64,000 bases of DNA from Campylobacter concisus (GTDB lineage Bacteria > Campylobacterota > Campylobacteria > Campylobacterales > Campylobacteraceae). The position numbers and the translations under genes are program-made. Each line of letters begins with the position of its first letter. Position 1 is the stretch's first letter. Positions 18,289-27,427 of this stretch are shown here, piece by piece. The DNA is taken from contig NZ_PIRZ01000005.1 in the NCBI RefSeq assembly GCF_003048575.1, positions 62,001-126,000 of the forward strand. Reading direction: 5' to 3'. The notes under the pieces were generated by a model. It searched no databases. It was not told where the DNA came from and saw only the letters and a list, made by a program, of their open reading frames with translations.

Positions 18289-19368
18289 ATGCAAAGAAGA
18301 GATTTTTTTAAATTCAGTAGTTTTTTAGGTGCAGCTAGTCTGCTTCCAAATGTTAGTTTAGCTAGCGATGAACCAGCAAACCCAGTAGTTAGAAATTTCG
18401 ACGTAAATTTCAAACATTTCTTACTTGAAAAGGGCAAAAGCTCAAGAATTTGGCTACCGCTCCCACTAAGCACCACTTATCAGCAACTAACCCAAGACTA
18501 CGTCATAAACACAACCGCTAAAAACGTCTATATTTCAGATACGCTAATACCTACAATGTATGCTGATTTTGAAGAAAATGAGCCAAGACCTATCTTAAAT
18601 GTGCAGTTTAAAATTCAAACAACAGAGCGTAACACTGACTTTAGCAAGGTAAATTACGATCCAAATGAGAAGGTTGATCCTGCAGTTTTAGAGTTTTTAA
18701 AACCAACTTCACACATCCCAACTGACGGCGTAGTAAGAGCAAAAGCGCTAGAGATTATCGGCGATACTAAAGGCGATTTGGAGCGTGCAAAAGCGATCTA
18801 TACGTGGGTTGCAAATACTATGCAGCGTGATAACAGCATCCTAGGATGCGGCACAGGTGACGTTAAAGCCATACTTGAAAGTGGCAAACTAGTTGGCAAA
18901 TGCACCGATATAAACTCAGTTTTTGTGGGACTCTGCAGATCAGTTGGCATACCTGCTAGAGAAATTTTTGGCATTAGAGTTGGTCAGTCTAGATTTTCAG
19001 ACCAGATGGGTAGCGCAAAAGACGGCGTGGCTAAAATTTCAGGCGGACAGCACTGCAGGGCTGAGTTTTACCTAAAAGGCTATGGTTGGATACCAGTTGA
19101 TCCAGCTGACGTTACAAAGGTAAGACTTGGTGAAAAGCTTACAAACGACGACGCTAAAATCGTAGCTGTTAGGGATTATTGCTTTGGTAACTGGGAGATG
19201 TGCTGGATAGGCTTTAACTACGGCCGTGACTTTATCTTAAAGCCAACCCCAGAGCAAACTCCACTAAACAACTTTGGCTATCCATACGCTGAGGTTGATG
19301 GCAACACGCAAAACTACTATTCGCCAAAAGAATTTAGCTACGACTACGTATCAACAGAGCTAAAATGA
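18289..19368 (+). CDS. Tat-exported transglutaminase-like protein
   Basis: A 359-residue protein with a twin-arginine signal (MQRRDFFKFSSFLGAASLL, cleavage near SLASD). The transglutaminase-like papain-fold domain occupies about residues 150-300. The nucleophile lies in GKCTDINSVFVGLCRSVGIP, the histidine in GGQHCRAEFYLKGYGW and the aspartate in PVDPADV, so the triad is intact. Further cysteines (LGCGTG, DYCFGNWEMCW) could bind metal. Start at 18289, with AAGG upstream; an earlier in-frame start adds ten unlikely residues before the RR motif. It overlaps the MerT-like gene by 4 bases. It may be a protease, peptidase or cross-linker in the periplasm. Confidence 0.85.
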   Translation: MQRRDFFKFSSFLGAASLLPNVSLASDEPANPVVRNFDVNFKHFLLEKGKSSRIWLPLPLSTTYQQLTQDYVINTTAKNVYISDTLIPTMYADFEENEPRPILNVQFKIQTTERNTDFSKVNYDPNEKVDPAVLEFLKPTSHIPTDGVVRAKALEIIGDTKGDLERAKAIYTWVANTMQRDNSILGCGTGDVKAILESGKLVGKCTDINSVFVGLCRSVGIPAREIFGIRVGQSRFSDQMGSAKDGVAKISGGQHCRAEFYLKGYGWIPVDPADVTKVRLGEKLTNDDAKIVAVRDYCFGNWEMCWIGFNYGRDFILKPTPEQTPLNNFGYPYAEVDGNTQNYYSPKEFSYDYVSTELK

Positions 19369-19688
19369 GAGCCTTTTGGCTGATACTAACATCCATAGGT
19401 AGTGCTATCGGCGCTACCTTGTGCTGCTTGCCGGCACTTCTTTTTCTGCTTTTTGGCACATCTTTTTCATTTCTATCTTGGACACAAAATTTATACGAGT
19501 ACCGCGTGCCTTTAAGCGTCGTGGCAGTCATTTGCTTTGTGATCTCAGGTATCGCTCTGTTTTACAAGCCAAAAAGCTGCAACCTAAGCTATAAAAAGAA
19601 AAAATGGATACTTATATATATACTTTTTGGAGTGATTTTGCTTTTACTCCTTACATATCCAGAGCTTTTAGGAGAAATTTATGCGTAA
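19365..19688 (+). CDS. MerT-like small metal transporter
   Basis: A 107-residue protein with three hydrophobic helices. The first contains the vicinal cysteine pair GATLCCLPALLF typical of MerT-family transporters, and the loop after helix 2 keeps one cysteine (KPKSCNLS) where MerT has a pair. MerT proteins accept thiophilic metal from MerP and carry it inward. Here the start overlaps the transglutaminase stop (ATGA) and the end overlaps the MerP-like gene by 8 bases. No mercuric reductase is nearby, so the metal may be copper or another ion rather than mercury; that is inference. Confidence 0.8.
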   Translation: MRAFWLILTSIGSAIGATLCCLPALLFLLFGTSFSFLSWTQNLYEYRVPLSVVAVICFVISGIALFYKPKSCNLSYKKKKWILIYILFGVILLLLLTYPELLGEIYA

Positions 19689-19938
19689 AATTTTAGTTTT
19701 AGTCCTTCTTGCACTTAGTTGCTACGCTGAGAAAACTATAGAAATTTCAGTGCCTAGCATGCACTGTCCGCTTTGCACGGCGATAGTAAGAAAGGCCGCA
19801 CTTAGCGTTGAGGGCGTAAAAAAGGCAGACGTATCGCTAAAAGAGCGAAAAGCTGTCGTTATAGCAGATGACAAGGTTGATGAAAAAGAGCTTTTAAAGG
19901 CGGTCGATGCGACTGGCTATAAGGGCGAGATAAAATAA
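19681..19938 (+). CDS. periplasmic MerP-like heavy-metal-binding protein
   Basis: An 85-residue protein: signal peptide (MRKILVLVLLALSCYA) followed by one HMA domain with the metal site SMHCPLC (CxxC), then VEGVKKADVSLKERKAVV and the closing VDATGYKGEI. It would bind a soft metal ion in the periplasm and hand it to the MerT-like protein encoded just upstream. It is translationally coupled to that gene and is followed after 17 bases by pepD. Confidence 0.85.
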   Translation: MRKILVLVLLALSCYAEKTIEISVPSMHCPLCTAIVRKAALSVEGVKKADVSLKERKAVVIADDKVDEKELLKAVDATGYKGEIK

Positions 19939-19955
19939 ATTTAAAGGAGGCAAAT

Positions 19956-21245
19956 ATGTCAAATAGTGAAATTTTAAAGAAATTTGAGACACTTTCTGCG
20001 ATACCGCACTGCAGTTATGAGACCGATAAGATGCGTGATTTTTTAGCTGATTTTGCAAAAGATAAGGGCTGTGAGGTTACAGTCGATAACTTTGGCAACA
20101 TTCATGCGTTTAAAGGTAAGCCAAAAATTTGCTTGCAAAGCCACTACGATATGGTCTGCATGGGTGATGCTCCAAATATTGAGATAGTTTATGGCGATGA
20201 TGGCTACATGAGAGCTAAAAACTCATCTCTTGGCGCAGATAATGGCATCGGCGTAGCTATCATGATGCAGATGATAAGCGAATTTGACGACATAGAGTGT
20301 CTCTTTACAAACAATGAAGAAGTCGGCATGATCGGAGCTACTGGCTTTAAGGGTGAGTTAAAAGCCGATAAGCTTTTAAATTTAGACAGCGAAGAGGACG
20401 ATAGAGTCACTATCGGCTGTGCTGGCGGTGTAAATTTATTTGCCACTATCGCACTAAATAGTAAAAAAACAAAAGGGAACACGCTTTATGAAGTAAAAGT
20501 AAGCGGACTGCCTGGCGGACACTCTGGCAATGAGATACACAAAAATATCCCAAATGCAATCAAGGTTTTGGCGGCATTTGTGACTAAAAATGGCTGCAAG
20601 CTTGTTAAATTTGAAGGTGGCGAGCGAAGCAACTCTATCCCAAGTGGCGCAACAGCTCTTGTGCTAAGCGACAAAGAGCTAAAAAGCGAGTGTGAAAATT
20701 TAAGTGTGAAAAAGCTTGGCATGGGTGAAGAAATTTTAGAAAATGGCGAGAAAATTTTAGCTCTTATTAACTCATTTTCTCAAGGCGTAAGAGCCTATAA
20801 CTGCGAGCTAGGCATACCACAAGATAGTGTCAATCTCTCACTTGCAAAGATCAAAGATGATGGCATACTTGAAGTGGAGTTTTTCGCTAGGTCTATGAGC
20901 AAAGACGGGCTAAATAGGATGGAATTTGAAATTTCAGAGCTTGCAAAAGCACTTGGCTTTAGCGTCATTGCAAAAGATAGAAACCCTGCTTGGAAGCCTA
21001 TAAATGATAAATTTGCAAACGATATCTTAGAAGAGCTAAAAATTTATAAGCCAAATGCAAGGATAACAGCCGTTCACGCTGGTTTAGAGTGCGGCGTGCT
21101 TTTAGAGAAAAAAGCGGGTCTTAGCGCTTGCTCAATAGGACCAAACATCCACTCACCTCACTCAACAAGAGAATGCTGCGAAGTTGAATCTACACTTTTT
21201 ATAGAAAAAGTAGTTCGCGGTATCGTTAAAAAATACAACTCATAA
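19956..21245 (+). CDS. pepD: aminoacyl-histidine dipeptidase (PepD, M20 family)
   Basis: A 429-residue dizinc exopeptidase cleaving Xaa-His and other dipeptides. M20 motifs present are SHYDMVC (first metal histidine and aspartate), SLGADNGIGVA, NNEEVGMIGA with the catalytic glutamate, LNLDSEED, GGHSG and, near the end, IGPNIHSPHSTRE. AAAGGAGG lies 6 bases before the ATG. It could be cotranscribed with the preceding trio (17-base gap), though its strong ribosome site suggests independent translation. Confidence 0.93.
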   Translation: MSNSEILKKFETLSAIPHCSYETDKMRDFLADFAKDKGCEVTVDNFGNIHAFKGKPKICLQSHYDMVCMGDAPNIEIVYGDDGYMRAKNSSLGADNGIGVAIMMQMISEFDDIECLFTNNEEVGMIGATGFKGELKADKLLNLDSEEDDRVTIGCAGGVNLFATIALNSKKTKGNTLYEVKVSGLPGGHSGNEIHKNIPNAIKVLAAFVTKNGCKLVKFEGGERSNSIPSGATALVLSDKELKSECENLSVKKLGMGEEILENGEKILALINSFSQGVRAYNCELGIPQDSVNLSLAKIKDDGILEVEFFARSMSKDGLNRMEFEISELAKALGFSVIAKDRNPAWKPINDKFANDILEELKIYKPNARITAVHAGLECGVLLEKKAGLSACSIGPNIHSPHSTRECCEVESTLFIEKVVRGIVKKYNS

Positions 21246-21250
21246 AAAAT

Positions 21251-21280
21251 AAAATTTGCTAGAAATTTCTAGCAAATTTT
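21251..21280. terminator. perfect 30-base palindromic terminator
   Basis: A 30-base perfect palindrome: arm AAAATTTGCTAGAAA (21251-21265) and its exact complement at 21266-21280. It lies between the convergent ends of pepD and pyrC. With A/T-rich flanks on both sides it should terminate in both directions. Confidence 0.85.
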
Positions 21281-21327
21281 GGATTTTGAAGATTTAGGAT
21301 TTACCCGCAAACGCGAGCAAATTTATA

Positions 21328-22605
21328 TTATTTTCCAAACTCATAAACGATCTTGCCACTTTTTATCGTGGTGGTCGCTGCGCCTTTTAGTTTTTTACCA
21401 AAGAGTGGAGAATTTATAGATTTTGAGCGGTTTATCTTTTCATCATAAACGTACTCAATCTCAGGATCGATCACTGCAATGTCAGCCAGCATGCCCTCTG
21501 CGAGCTTACCCTTGTCTTTTAAATTTAGCATCTTGGCTGCATTTGTCGATGTTAGCTCCACCATGCGCTCTAAGCTTATAACGCCCTCATTTACGAGCTT
21601 AAGAGTGAGTGGCACAAGGGTTTGAAGTCCGATGATACCAAATGGCGCCTTGTCAAATTCCACTATCTTTTCATCTGTGTGGTGCGGTGCATGATCGGTT
21701 GCGATGACGTCTATGAGGCCACTTTTTAGCGCCTCTCTCACAGCTTTTACGTCGCTTATCTCACGAAGTGGCGGTGACATTTTGAAATTTGTATCGTAAG
21801 CATTTTTCAAAATTTCATCATCGCTAAAACTAAAATGGTGTGGTGTGGCCTCGCAAGTGATGTTTATGCCCTCTTTTTTGCCCATTTCGATGATCTTTAG
21901 CGAGTACTCCGAGCTTACGTGAGCGATGTGGATGTGCGCTTTAGTAAGCTTTGCAAGTAGCATATCACGGCTCACTGCGATCTCCTCTTTCTCCCTTGCC
22001 ATGCCACGAAGGCCAAGGATCGCCGAGACCTTGCCCTCGTGCATGACGCCCTGCCTGCAAAGCGAGCAATCCTCTGAGTGGCTTATACAAAAGCTACCAA
22101 ACATGCTTGAATACTCAAGTGCCGCTCTCATCACGCTTGAGCTAGTCACTGGTAGGCCATCGTCACTAAATGCAACTGCTCCAGCCTCTATAAGATCGCC
22201 CATTTCAACGATCTCATTGCCACCAAGTCCTTTGCTGATGGCTGCTATTGGCAAAAGATCGATCAGTCCGCAGTTTTTAGCCTTTTCTATCATTGCCCTT
22301 GTGATTGAGGCGTTGTCATTTACTGGGTTTGTGTTAGCCATGCAAAGGCAGGTGGTCACTCCTCCAGCTACGGCTGCCTGCGAGCCTGAGATGATGTCGT
22401 CTTTGTACTCTTGACCAGGATCGCGAAAGTGCACGTGCATATCGATAAGTCCTGGCATGACTAGCTTGTTTGTAGCGTCGATGACCTTATCAGCCTCAAA
22501 TTTCTCACTTCCGATTTTGGCTATTTTGCCGTTTTCTATTAGGATATTTGCCTTAAATTTCTCGTCGCTATTTACGATAGTGCCGTTAATTATTGCTATT
22601 TTCAT
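21328..22605 (-). CDS. pyrC: dihydroorotase
   Basis: A 425-residue zinc amidohydrolase that makes dihydroorotate in pyrimidine synthesis. The metal ligands DMHVHFRDPG (HxH), the GGVTTCLCMANTNP stretch, ISHSED, HIAHVSS and IATDHAPHH (catalytic aspartate) are present. The long form with these motifs is the multifunctional-type (class I/III) dihydroorotase. It begins 2 bases after the pyrB stop, so both pathway steps are expressed together. Confidence 0.95.
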   Translation of the reverse strand: MKIAIINGTIVNSDEKFKANILIENGKIAKIGSEKFEADKVIDATNKLVMPGLIDMHVHFRDPGQEYKDDIISGSQAAVAGGVTTCLCMANTNPVNDNASITRAMIEKAKNCGLIDLLPIAAISKGLGGNEIVEMGDLIEAGAVAFSDDGLPVTSSSVMRAALEYSSMFGSFCISHSEDCSLCRQGVMHEGKVSAILGLRGMAREKEEIAVSRDMLLAKLTKAHIHIAHVSSEYSLKIIEMGKKEGINITCEATPHHFSFSDDEILKNAYDTNFKMSPPLREISDVKAVREALKSGLIDVIATDHAPHHTDEKIVEFDKAPFGIIGLQTLVPLTLKLVNEGVISLERMVELTSTNAAKMLNLKDKGKLAEGMLADIAVIDPEIEYVYDEKINRSKSINSPLFGKKLKGAATTTIKSGKIVYEFGK

Positions 22606-22607
22606 CG

Positions 22608-23537
22608 TTAGCCCCTATTTTTTGCAAGCGTATTTAGTATCGCCATTCTTATAGCAACGCCGTTTTCAACTTGATTTAGTATGACTGAGTGCGTGCCATC
22701 AGCCACGTCAGAGTTTAGCTCTACACCCCTATTTATCGGTCCTGGATGCAGTACGATCGCGTCGGGTTTTGCTAGCTTTATCCTATTTTTATTTAGTCCA
22801 AAGAATTTTGAGTACTCCCTCGAGCTCGGAAATGCCACGTCTGCACCGCCGCGCTCTAGCTGGATGCGAAGCATGATGATGACATCACTGCCCTCGCAGG
22901 CTTCTTCCATATTTTTGCAAATTTGAGACTCAAAGACCTCAGCATCTTTTGGCATCATCATCCTTGGCGCAAAGAGCTTTAAATTTATGCCAAATTTCTT
23001 CATCGCCCAGATGTCAGACCTTGCCACGCGGCTTCTAGCGATATCGCCGATGATCGCCACGTTTAAATTTTTATCTAAAATTTTGCCATGCTCTCTTAGT
23101 GTGAAAAGATCAAGCAGAGCTTGGCTTGGATGCTCATTTGTACCGTCCCCTGCGTTTACGACGCTAGCCTCTGTCCTATCAGCTGCAAATTTCGCAGCTC
23201 CAGAGCTTGGATGACGAAGCACGATGATGTCACTTCTCATAGCAGCCATGTTGTTCATCGTGTCATTTAGGCTCTCGCCCTTTGTCACACTCGAGCTTGA
23301 TGAGCTGAAATTTATCGTATCAGCCCCAAGTCTCTTTGCTGCGATCTCAAAGGATGTTCTAGTTCTTGTCGAGTTTTCATAAAATGCGTTGATCGTGGTC
23401 TTTCCACGAAGGTAGTCATTTTTTTTCACTTGGCTTAAATTTAGCTCCTTAAACTCTTTCGCCGCCTCTAGAAAATATAAAATTTCTTCCTTGCTAAGCT
23501 CTCTAGTTCCTATCAAATCTTTATGTTTGTAGCCCAT
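22608..23537 (-). CDS. pyrB: aspartate carbamoyltransferase catalytic subunit
   Basis: A 309-residue enzyme combining carbamoyl phosphate and aspartate. Motifs are ENSTRTRTSFEIAAKRLGA (carbamoyl phosphate site), TNEHPSQALLDLFT and HPGPINRGVEL. No regulatory subunit pyrI is adjacent. It is followed directly by pyrC, and preceded by the Sel1-like gene in the same direction with a 16-base gap. Confidence 0.96.
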   Translation of the reverse strand: MGYKHKDLIGTRELSKEEILYFLEAAKEFKELNLSQVKKNDYLRGKTTINAFYENSTRTRTSFEIAAKRLGADTINFSSSSSSVTKGESLNDTMNNMAAMRSDIIVLRHPSSGAAKFAADRTEASVVNAGDGTNEHPSQALLDLFTLREHGKILDKNLNVAIIGDIARSRVARSDIWAMKKFGINLKLFAPRMMMPKDAEVFESQICKNMEEACEGSDVIIMLRIQLERGGADVAFPSSREYSKFFGLNKNRIKLAKPDAIVLHPGPINRGVELNSDVADGTHSVILNQVENGVAIRMAILNTLAKNRG

Positions 23538-23553
23538 TTTAAGCCTCTTAAAT

Positions 23554-23964
23554 TTATTTTGTCACAAAGTCGCAAGCTGGTTGGTAGCCGTTATCACAAG
23601 CTTTTTTAAATAAAGCTTTTGCTTTTTCTTCGTTCTTTGCTTCATTTCCATCTTTATCTTTTATTAGGCCATAAGCGATCATTTCGCCTAGTTTTTCGCA
23701 AGCCATACCCTCGTTTTCGTCACACATTTTTGTAAAAATTTTCTCAGCCTGAACTCTATCTTTTGCTACACCGTCGCCGTTAAATAGCATGATCGCATTC
23801 ATCGTGCAAGCTTTTTTCTCGCCCTCTCCGCAAGCCTTGTTGAAATAAAGATAAGCTTCATTGAAATTTTTCTTTGCATAAAGCTCGTTTGCTTTGTCTA
23901 AATTTTCATTTGCCATAGCATTTAACGCAAAAACTGCTGCCACTAAAACTAAAATTTTCTTCAT
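23554..23964 (-). CDS. secreted Sel1/Hcp-like repeat protein
   Basis: A 136-residue periplasmic protein: signal peptide MKKILVLVAAVFALNAMA, then about three Sel1-like (TPR-type) repeats. Each ends in a cysteine pair spaced C-x7-C (ACGEGEKKAC, MCDENEGMAC, ACDNGYQPAC). Paired cysteines forming a disulfide in each repeat are the mark of Helicobacter cysteine-rich (Hcp) proteins. The function is probably protein interaction at the envelope; no enzymatic motif is seen. It lies in the flhA-to-pyrC gene run. Confidence 0.85.
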   Translation of the reverse strand: MKKILVLVAAVFALNAMANENLDKANELYAKKNFNEAYLYFNKACGEGEKKACTMNAIMLFNGDGVAKDRVQAEKIFTKMCDENEGMACEKLGEMIAYGLIKDKDGNEAKNEEKAKALFKKACDNGYQPACDFVTK

Positions 23965-23973
23965 TTTCTTTCC

Positions 23974-24201
23974 TTATTTAAATAATTTCGAATGATGTTT
24001 TTTCATATATTCAACTATCTCTATGACCTCGTCGCTTCCGCTAGCGTCAGAATTTTCTAACGCATCATCGATGCACTCAACATAAAGATTTGCCGCCTCT
24101 TCAAGTTTGTCTTTTTTTACTCCAGCATAGTAGAACATCGCCTCAAGCACCATACTAAGCTCATAGCTAAGTTCTTCTACGCTTACCTCTTCTTCTTTCA
24201 T
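23974..24201 (-). CDS. small acidic helical hypothetical protein
   Basis: A 75-residue acidic protein (many Glu/Asp), predicted all helical, with no motif that I recognise. Its start overlaps the end of the DHH phosphoesterase gene by 4 bases (ATGA), so it is translationally coupled to it and probably acts in the same cytoplasmic context, but the function is unknown. Confidence 0.7.
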   Translation of the reverse strand: MKEEEVSVEELSYELSMVLEAMFYYAGVKKDKLEEAANLYVECIDDALENSDASGSDEVIEIVEYMKKHHSKLFK

Positions 24202-25223
24202 ATATCCTCCTGTGTTTTTTTGGTTATTAGATCTACTATCTGGGCTTTAATCGGCTCATAGCTAAAGCTATCTTTAAAATTTGCAAATAATCCACCGCTT
24301 GCGTTCACGTGTCCGCCACCGCCAACTAGGTGCTTTGCCATGGCGCTAACGTCAAGCTTGCCATTTGCACGAAAACTTAGCGTTTTTTTGTTTGTTACAT
24401 CGATAAAGAAGTCAAATTCAGGATTTGCCACTAAAAAGTCGTTGCCAATAACCGAAACGTTGCCGATATTGTAGGTTAAAATTCCTTTATGATCTTTATA
24501 GTTTATGCTAAATTTCTCTTTATTTTCACTAAGTTTTTTTACGACGTAGTTTGAGATTAGATTACTTAACGTATCGTCTTTGTCCTCTTTGAAAAACGAC
24601 TTCTTAATCGCATGTACCTGCATATCAAGCCCGATATAGTCGTTTCTCTCGTTAAAAAATTTGCTAGCTTCTTTTAAAAGATGATCCATATAGAGGTTAT
24701 TTTCAGCTTCAAACATCACTTTATTTATCTCTTTAGCATTTGCAACAAGCCCCAAGCAGACCTTTCCCATCTCAAAATTTTTATCATCTTTTAGCCAGAT
24801 ATCTACGGCATTTACGACGTCACTAAAAATTTCAAGCTCTTTATTTTTACCAAAAATTCCTGCAAAAAAGTCATAAGTGATCTTTGTAGCGCACCTTGAA
24901 CTATCCAAAAAATACCACGGATAGGCGCTTGCACACTCTGCACCGCTTTGGTGATGATCAAGCAAAAATAGCTTTATATTTTTACCTTCTATCATCTCAG
25001 TAAAACTCTCGCACTGAGCTAGAGTTAAATTTAGATCAGTAATCAAAATGATGTTTTTATCATCGTTTGAGGCATCTATCTCAGCTAAAATTTGAGCAAA
25101 TTTATCATCTATCTCTCTGCCGTAATTTGAGTTTAAAAATTTCACATCTTTGAAGTAAAAATTTGTTATGTATTGCGCGCCGTATCCGTCAAGATCGGTG
25201 TGCGAGAGGTGATAAATTTTCAT
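24198..25223 (-). CDS. DHH/DHHA1 family phosphoesterase
   Basis: A 341-residue cytoplasmic enzyme. Metal-binding motifs are HTDLDGYGAQ near the N terminus, ITDLN, the DHH signature LLDHHQSG (about residues 89-97) and, at the C terminus, the DHHA1 motif GGGGHVNASGG. Relatives degrade short oligonucleotides (NrnA), pAp or cyclic dinucleotides; sequence alone does not say which. It follows flhA by 9 bases with an AAAGGAA ribosome site, in a long minus-strand run. Confidence 0.88.
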   Translation of the reverse strand: MKIYHLSHTDLDGYGAQYITNFYFKDVKFLNSNYGREIDDKFAQILAEIDASNDDKNIILITDLNLTLAQCESFTEMIEGKNIKLFLLDHHQSGAECASAYPWYFLDSSRCATKITYDFFAGIFGKNKELEIFSDVVNAVDIWLKDDKNFEMGKVCLGLVANAKEINKVMFEAENNLYMDHLLKEASKFFNERNDYIGLDMQVHAIKKSFFKEDKDDTLSNLISNYVVKKLSENKEKFSINYKDHKGILTYNIGNVSVIGNDFLVANPEFDFFIDVTNKKTLSFRANGKLDVSAMAKHLVGGGGHVNASGGLFANFKDSFSYEPIKAQIVDLITKKTQEDI

Positions 25224-25232
25224 CTTTTTCCT

Positions 25233-27425
25233 TTATAAATTTTCTATTTCTATGACGCCAACCGTTTCAAATGGCGTATTTGCCGAGATCTCAGCAAAGC
25301 TTAGCACCACTATATCGATGGCAAAATTTGCGCAGATATTTGCTATAAATTTTCTTAGGCTTGGCTCCACGCAAAGCACCATTTCGCCGTGCTGACTCAT
25401 CGGACGTTTCTCTTTTTCATGTCTTAGAGCCTGAACGATCGATGAAGTTTGAGCTACATTTATCATCAGGTGATACGCACCGTCTTTATACTGCACCGCG
25501 TCCATAAGCTTTTGCTGTGCAGTACTATCTAAAATGTAAAAATTTAGCTGACCTTTCTCATCGACATAAAGCGAAGTGATGACACGTGAGAGCGCTGCGC
25601 GCACGTGCTCGATGATCATATCTAAGTTTTTGCTAACCTCGGCGATGTCGCTAATTGATTCAAGTATACTAAGTAGGTCTTTGATCGGTATATTGTCTTT
25701 AAGCAGCGCTTTTAAAACCTTTTGGATCAAATTTATAGGTGCGATCCTTAGCGTATCCTCGACTACAACTGGGTAGTCGATCTTTAGTTTGTCTAATAAA
25801 TTTTGCGTCTCTTGGCGAGTTAGAAGCTCAGCTGCATTTTGCTTGATAAGCTCACTCATATGCGTTGATATGACGCTTGCAGGATCAACTATCGTGTAGC
25901 CGCTAAGTATGGCGTCCTCTTTGACGCTAGCATCGATCCAGAGTGCGTCCAGCCCAAAAGCTGGCTCTTTTGTCGGAATCCCCTCGATATCTTCGCTAAC
26001 TAGTCCACTATCCATCGCTAGAAATTTATCCGCATAAATTTCACCCTGACCGATCACGATACCTTTTAGCTTAAAGCGGTACTCGTTTGGCGGTAGTTGA
26101 AGGTTGTCACGAATTCTTATCTTTGGCATCAAAAAGCCAAGACTTGAAGCGATATTTCGCCTCATAGCACGAATCCTCTCAATGAGATCCACATCAGCTA
26201 GCTTTAGTAGGCCATATCCAAGGTCGAGCTCTAAAATTTCAAGCTTCAAGATATCATTTATCTTCGTCTCTTCTTCTCTTGCGATCTCTTCATCGCTCTT
26301 CTTTGGCACCTTAGTAGTGGCACTACTAGCAGCTGCCCCTGCCCCACTTTGCGTAGCGGCTCCAGCTTTTTTAGAAGCTGTTTTATCTTTTGACGCAAGG
26401 CTTAAATTTAGCCCGCCATCTTTGGTCTGCTTGATGATGTAGCCAAGTCCCAAAAATAGCACTGCAATAAAGCCAAGAGAAAGAGTTGGAAGTCCAGGGA
26501 CAAGGGCAAACATAAATAGTATGAAGCCCACTATCAACAAGGTTTTATAATCCCCTAAGAGCTGATTTAATGTGCCTTCTGCAAAATCCTCATCGTCCTT
26601 GCTAGCCCTTGTGATAATGATAGCAGTCGCTGTTGATGTGATAAGTCCTGGGATCTGGCTCACAAGGCCATCACCGATAGTTAGGATCGTATAATACTGA
26701 GCCGATGTCGCCATATCAAGGCCGTGCTGAAACGAGCCGATAGCAAAGCCACCGATGATGTTGATGATAGTGATGATGATGCCAGCTACGGCGTCACCTT
26801 TTATAAATTTAGACGAACCATCCATCGCGCCGTAGAAATTTGCCTCGCCGATGATGGCTTGACGTCTTTCACGCGCTGTTTTTTCGTCAATCAAACCTGC
26901 GTTTAAATCCGCATCTATCGCCATTTGCTTACCTGGCATCGCATCAAGTGTAAAACGAGCTTGCACCTCGCTCACACGGGTTGAGCCCTTTGTTACGACC
27001 ATGAAATTTATGAGCACCAAGATACAAAATACGATGGTGCCGATGACGAAGTTGCCACCAACGACAAAATTTCCAAAGCTTGAGATGATCTCACTGACCG
27101 CTTCTGGGCCGTTGTGACCTTCACTTAAAATCATACGTGTGGTTGCTATGTTTAGCGAGAGACGAAAAAGCGTGATGATGAGAATGAGCGTCGGAAATGT
27201 ACTAAGATCGGTTGGTTTTGGCACATAAATCGAAATTAAGATTATAAGCACAGAAATCGAGATCGAAAGTGCCAGGAAAAAGTCAAGCACCGCGCTTGGA
27301 AGCGGTACAATGATGATAGCAAGGATGGCAACAATGATACCAACGATACTAAGACTTTTAAACTTAACAATTGGCGCAATAAACGGTGCAATAAGAGTTA
27401 AGATATTATTTTTTTGCTTTGCCAA
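25233..27425 (-). CDS. flhA: flagellar type III export protein FlhA
   Basis: A 730-residue export gate component. The N-terminal half has about eight hydrophobic helices and the FHIPEP-family signature (VSEVQARFTLDAMPGKQMA, then ADLNAGLID). A linker (about 345-385, Ala/Thr/Lys-rich) leads to the large cytoplasmic domain that receives chaperone-substrate complexes. In Campylobacter FlhA is also needed to activate the FlgSR/sigma54 flagellar cascade. It starts 2 bases after the Rrf2-type regulator, the arrangement seen in C. jejuni (Cj0883c-Cj0882c). Confidence 0.97.
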   Translation of the reverse strand: MAKQKNNILTLIAPFIAPIVKFKSLSIVGIIVAILAIIIVPLPSAVLDFFLALSISISVLIILISIYVPKPTDLSTFPTLILIITLFRLSLNIATTRMILSEGHNGPEAVSEIISSFGNFVVGGNFVIGTIVFCILVLINFMVVTKGSTRVSEVQARFTLDAMPGKQMAIDADLNAGLIDEKTARERRQAIIGEANFYGAMDGSSKFIKGDAVAGIIITIINIIGGFAIGSFQHGLDMATSAQYYTILTIGDGLVSQIPGLITSTATAIIITRASKDDEDFAEGTLNQLLGDYKTLLIVGFILFMFALVPGLPTLSLGFIAVLFLGLGYIIKQTKDGGLNLSLASKDKTASKKAGAATQSGAGAAASSATTKVPKKSDEEIAREEETKINDILKLEILELDLGYGLLKLADVDLIERIRAMRRNIASSLGFLMPKIRIRDNLQLPPNEYRFKLKGIVIGQGEIYADKFLAMDSGLVSEDIEGIPTKEPAFGLDALWIDASVKEDAILSGYTIVDPASVISTHMSELIKQNAAELLTRQETQNLLDKLKIDYPVVVEDTLRIAPINLIQKVLKALLKDNIPIKDLLSILESISDIAEVSKNLDMIIEHVRAALSRVITSLYVDEKGQLNFYILDSTAQQKLMDAVQYKDGAYHLMINVAQTSSIVQALRHEKEKRPMSQHGEMVLCVEPSLRKFIANICANFAIDIVVLSFAEISANTPFETVGVIEIENL

Positions 27426-27427
27426 TT

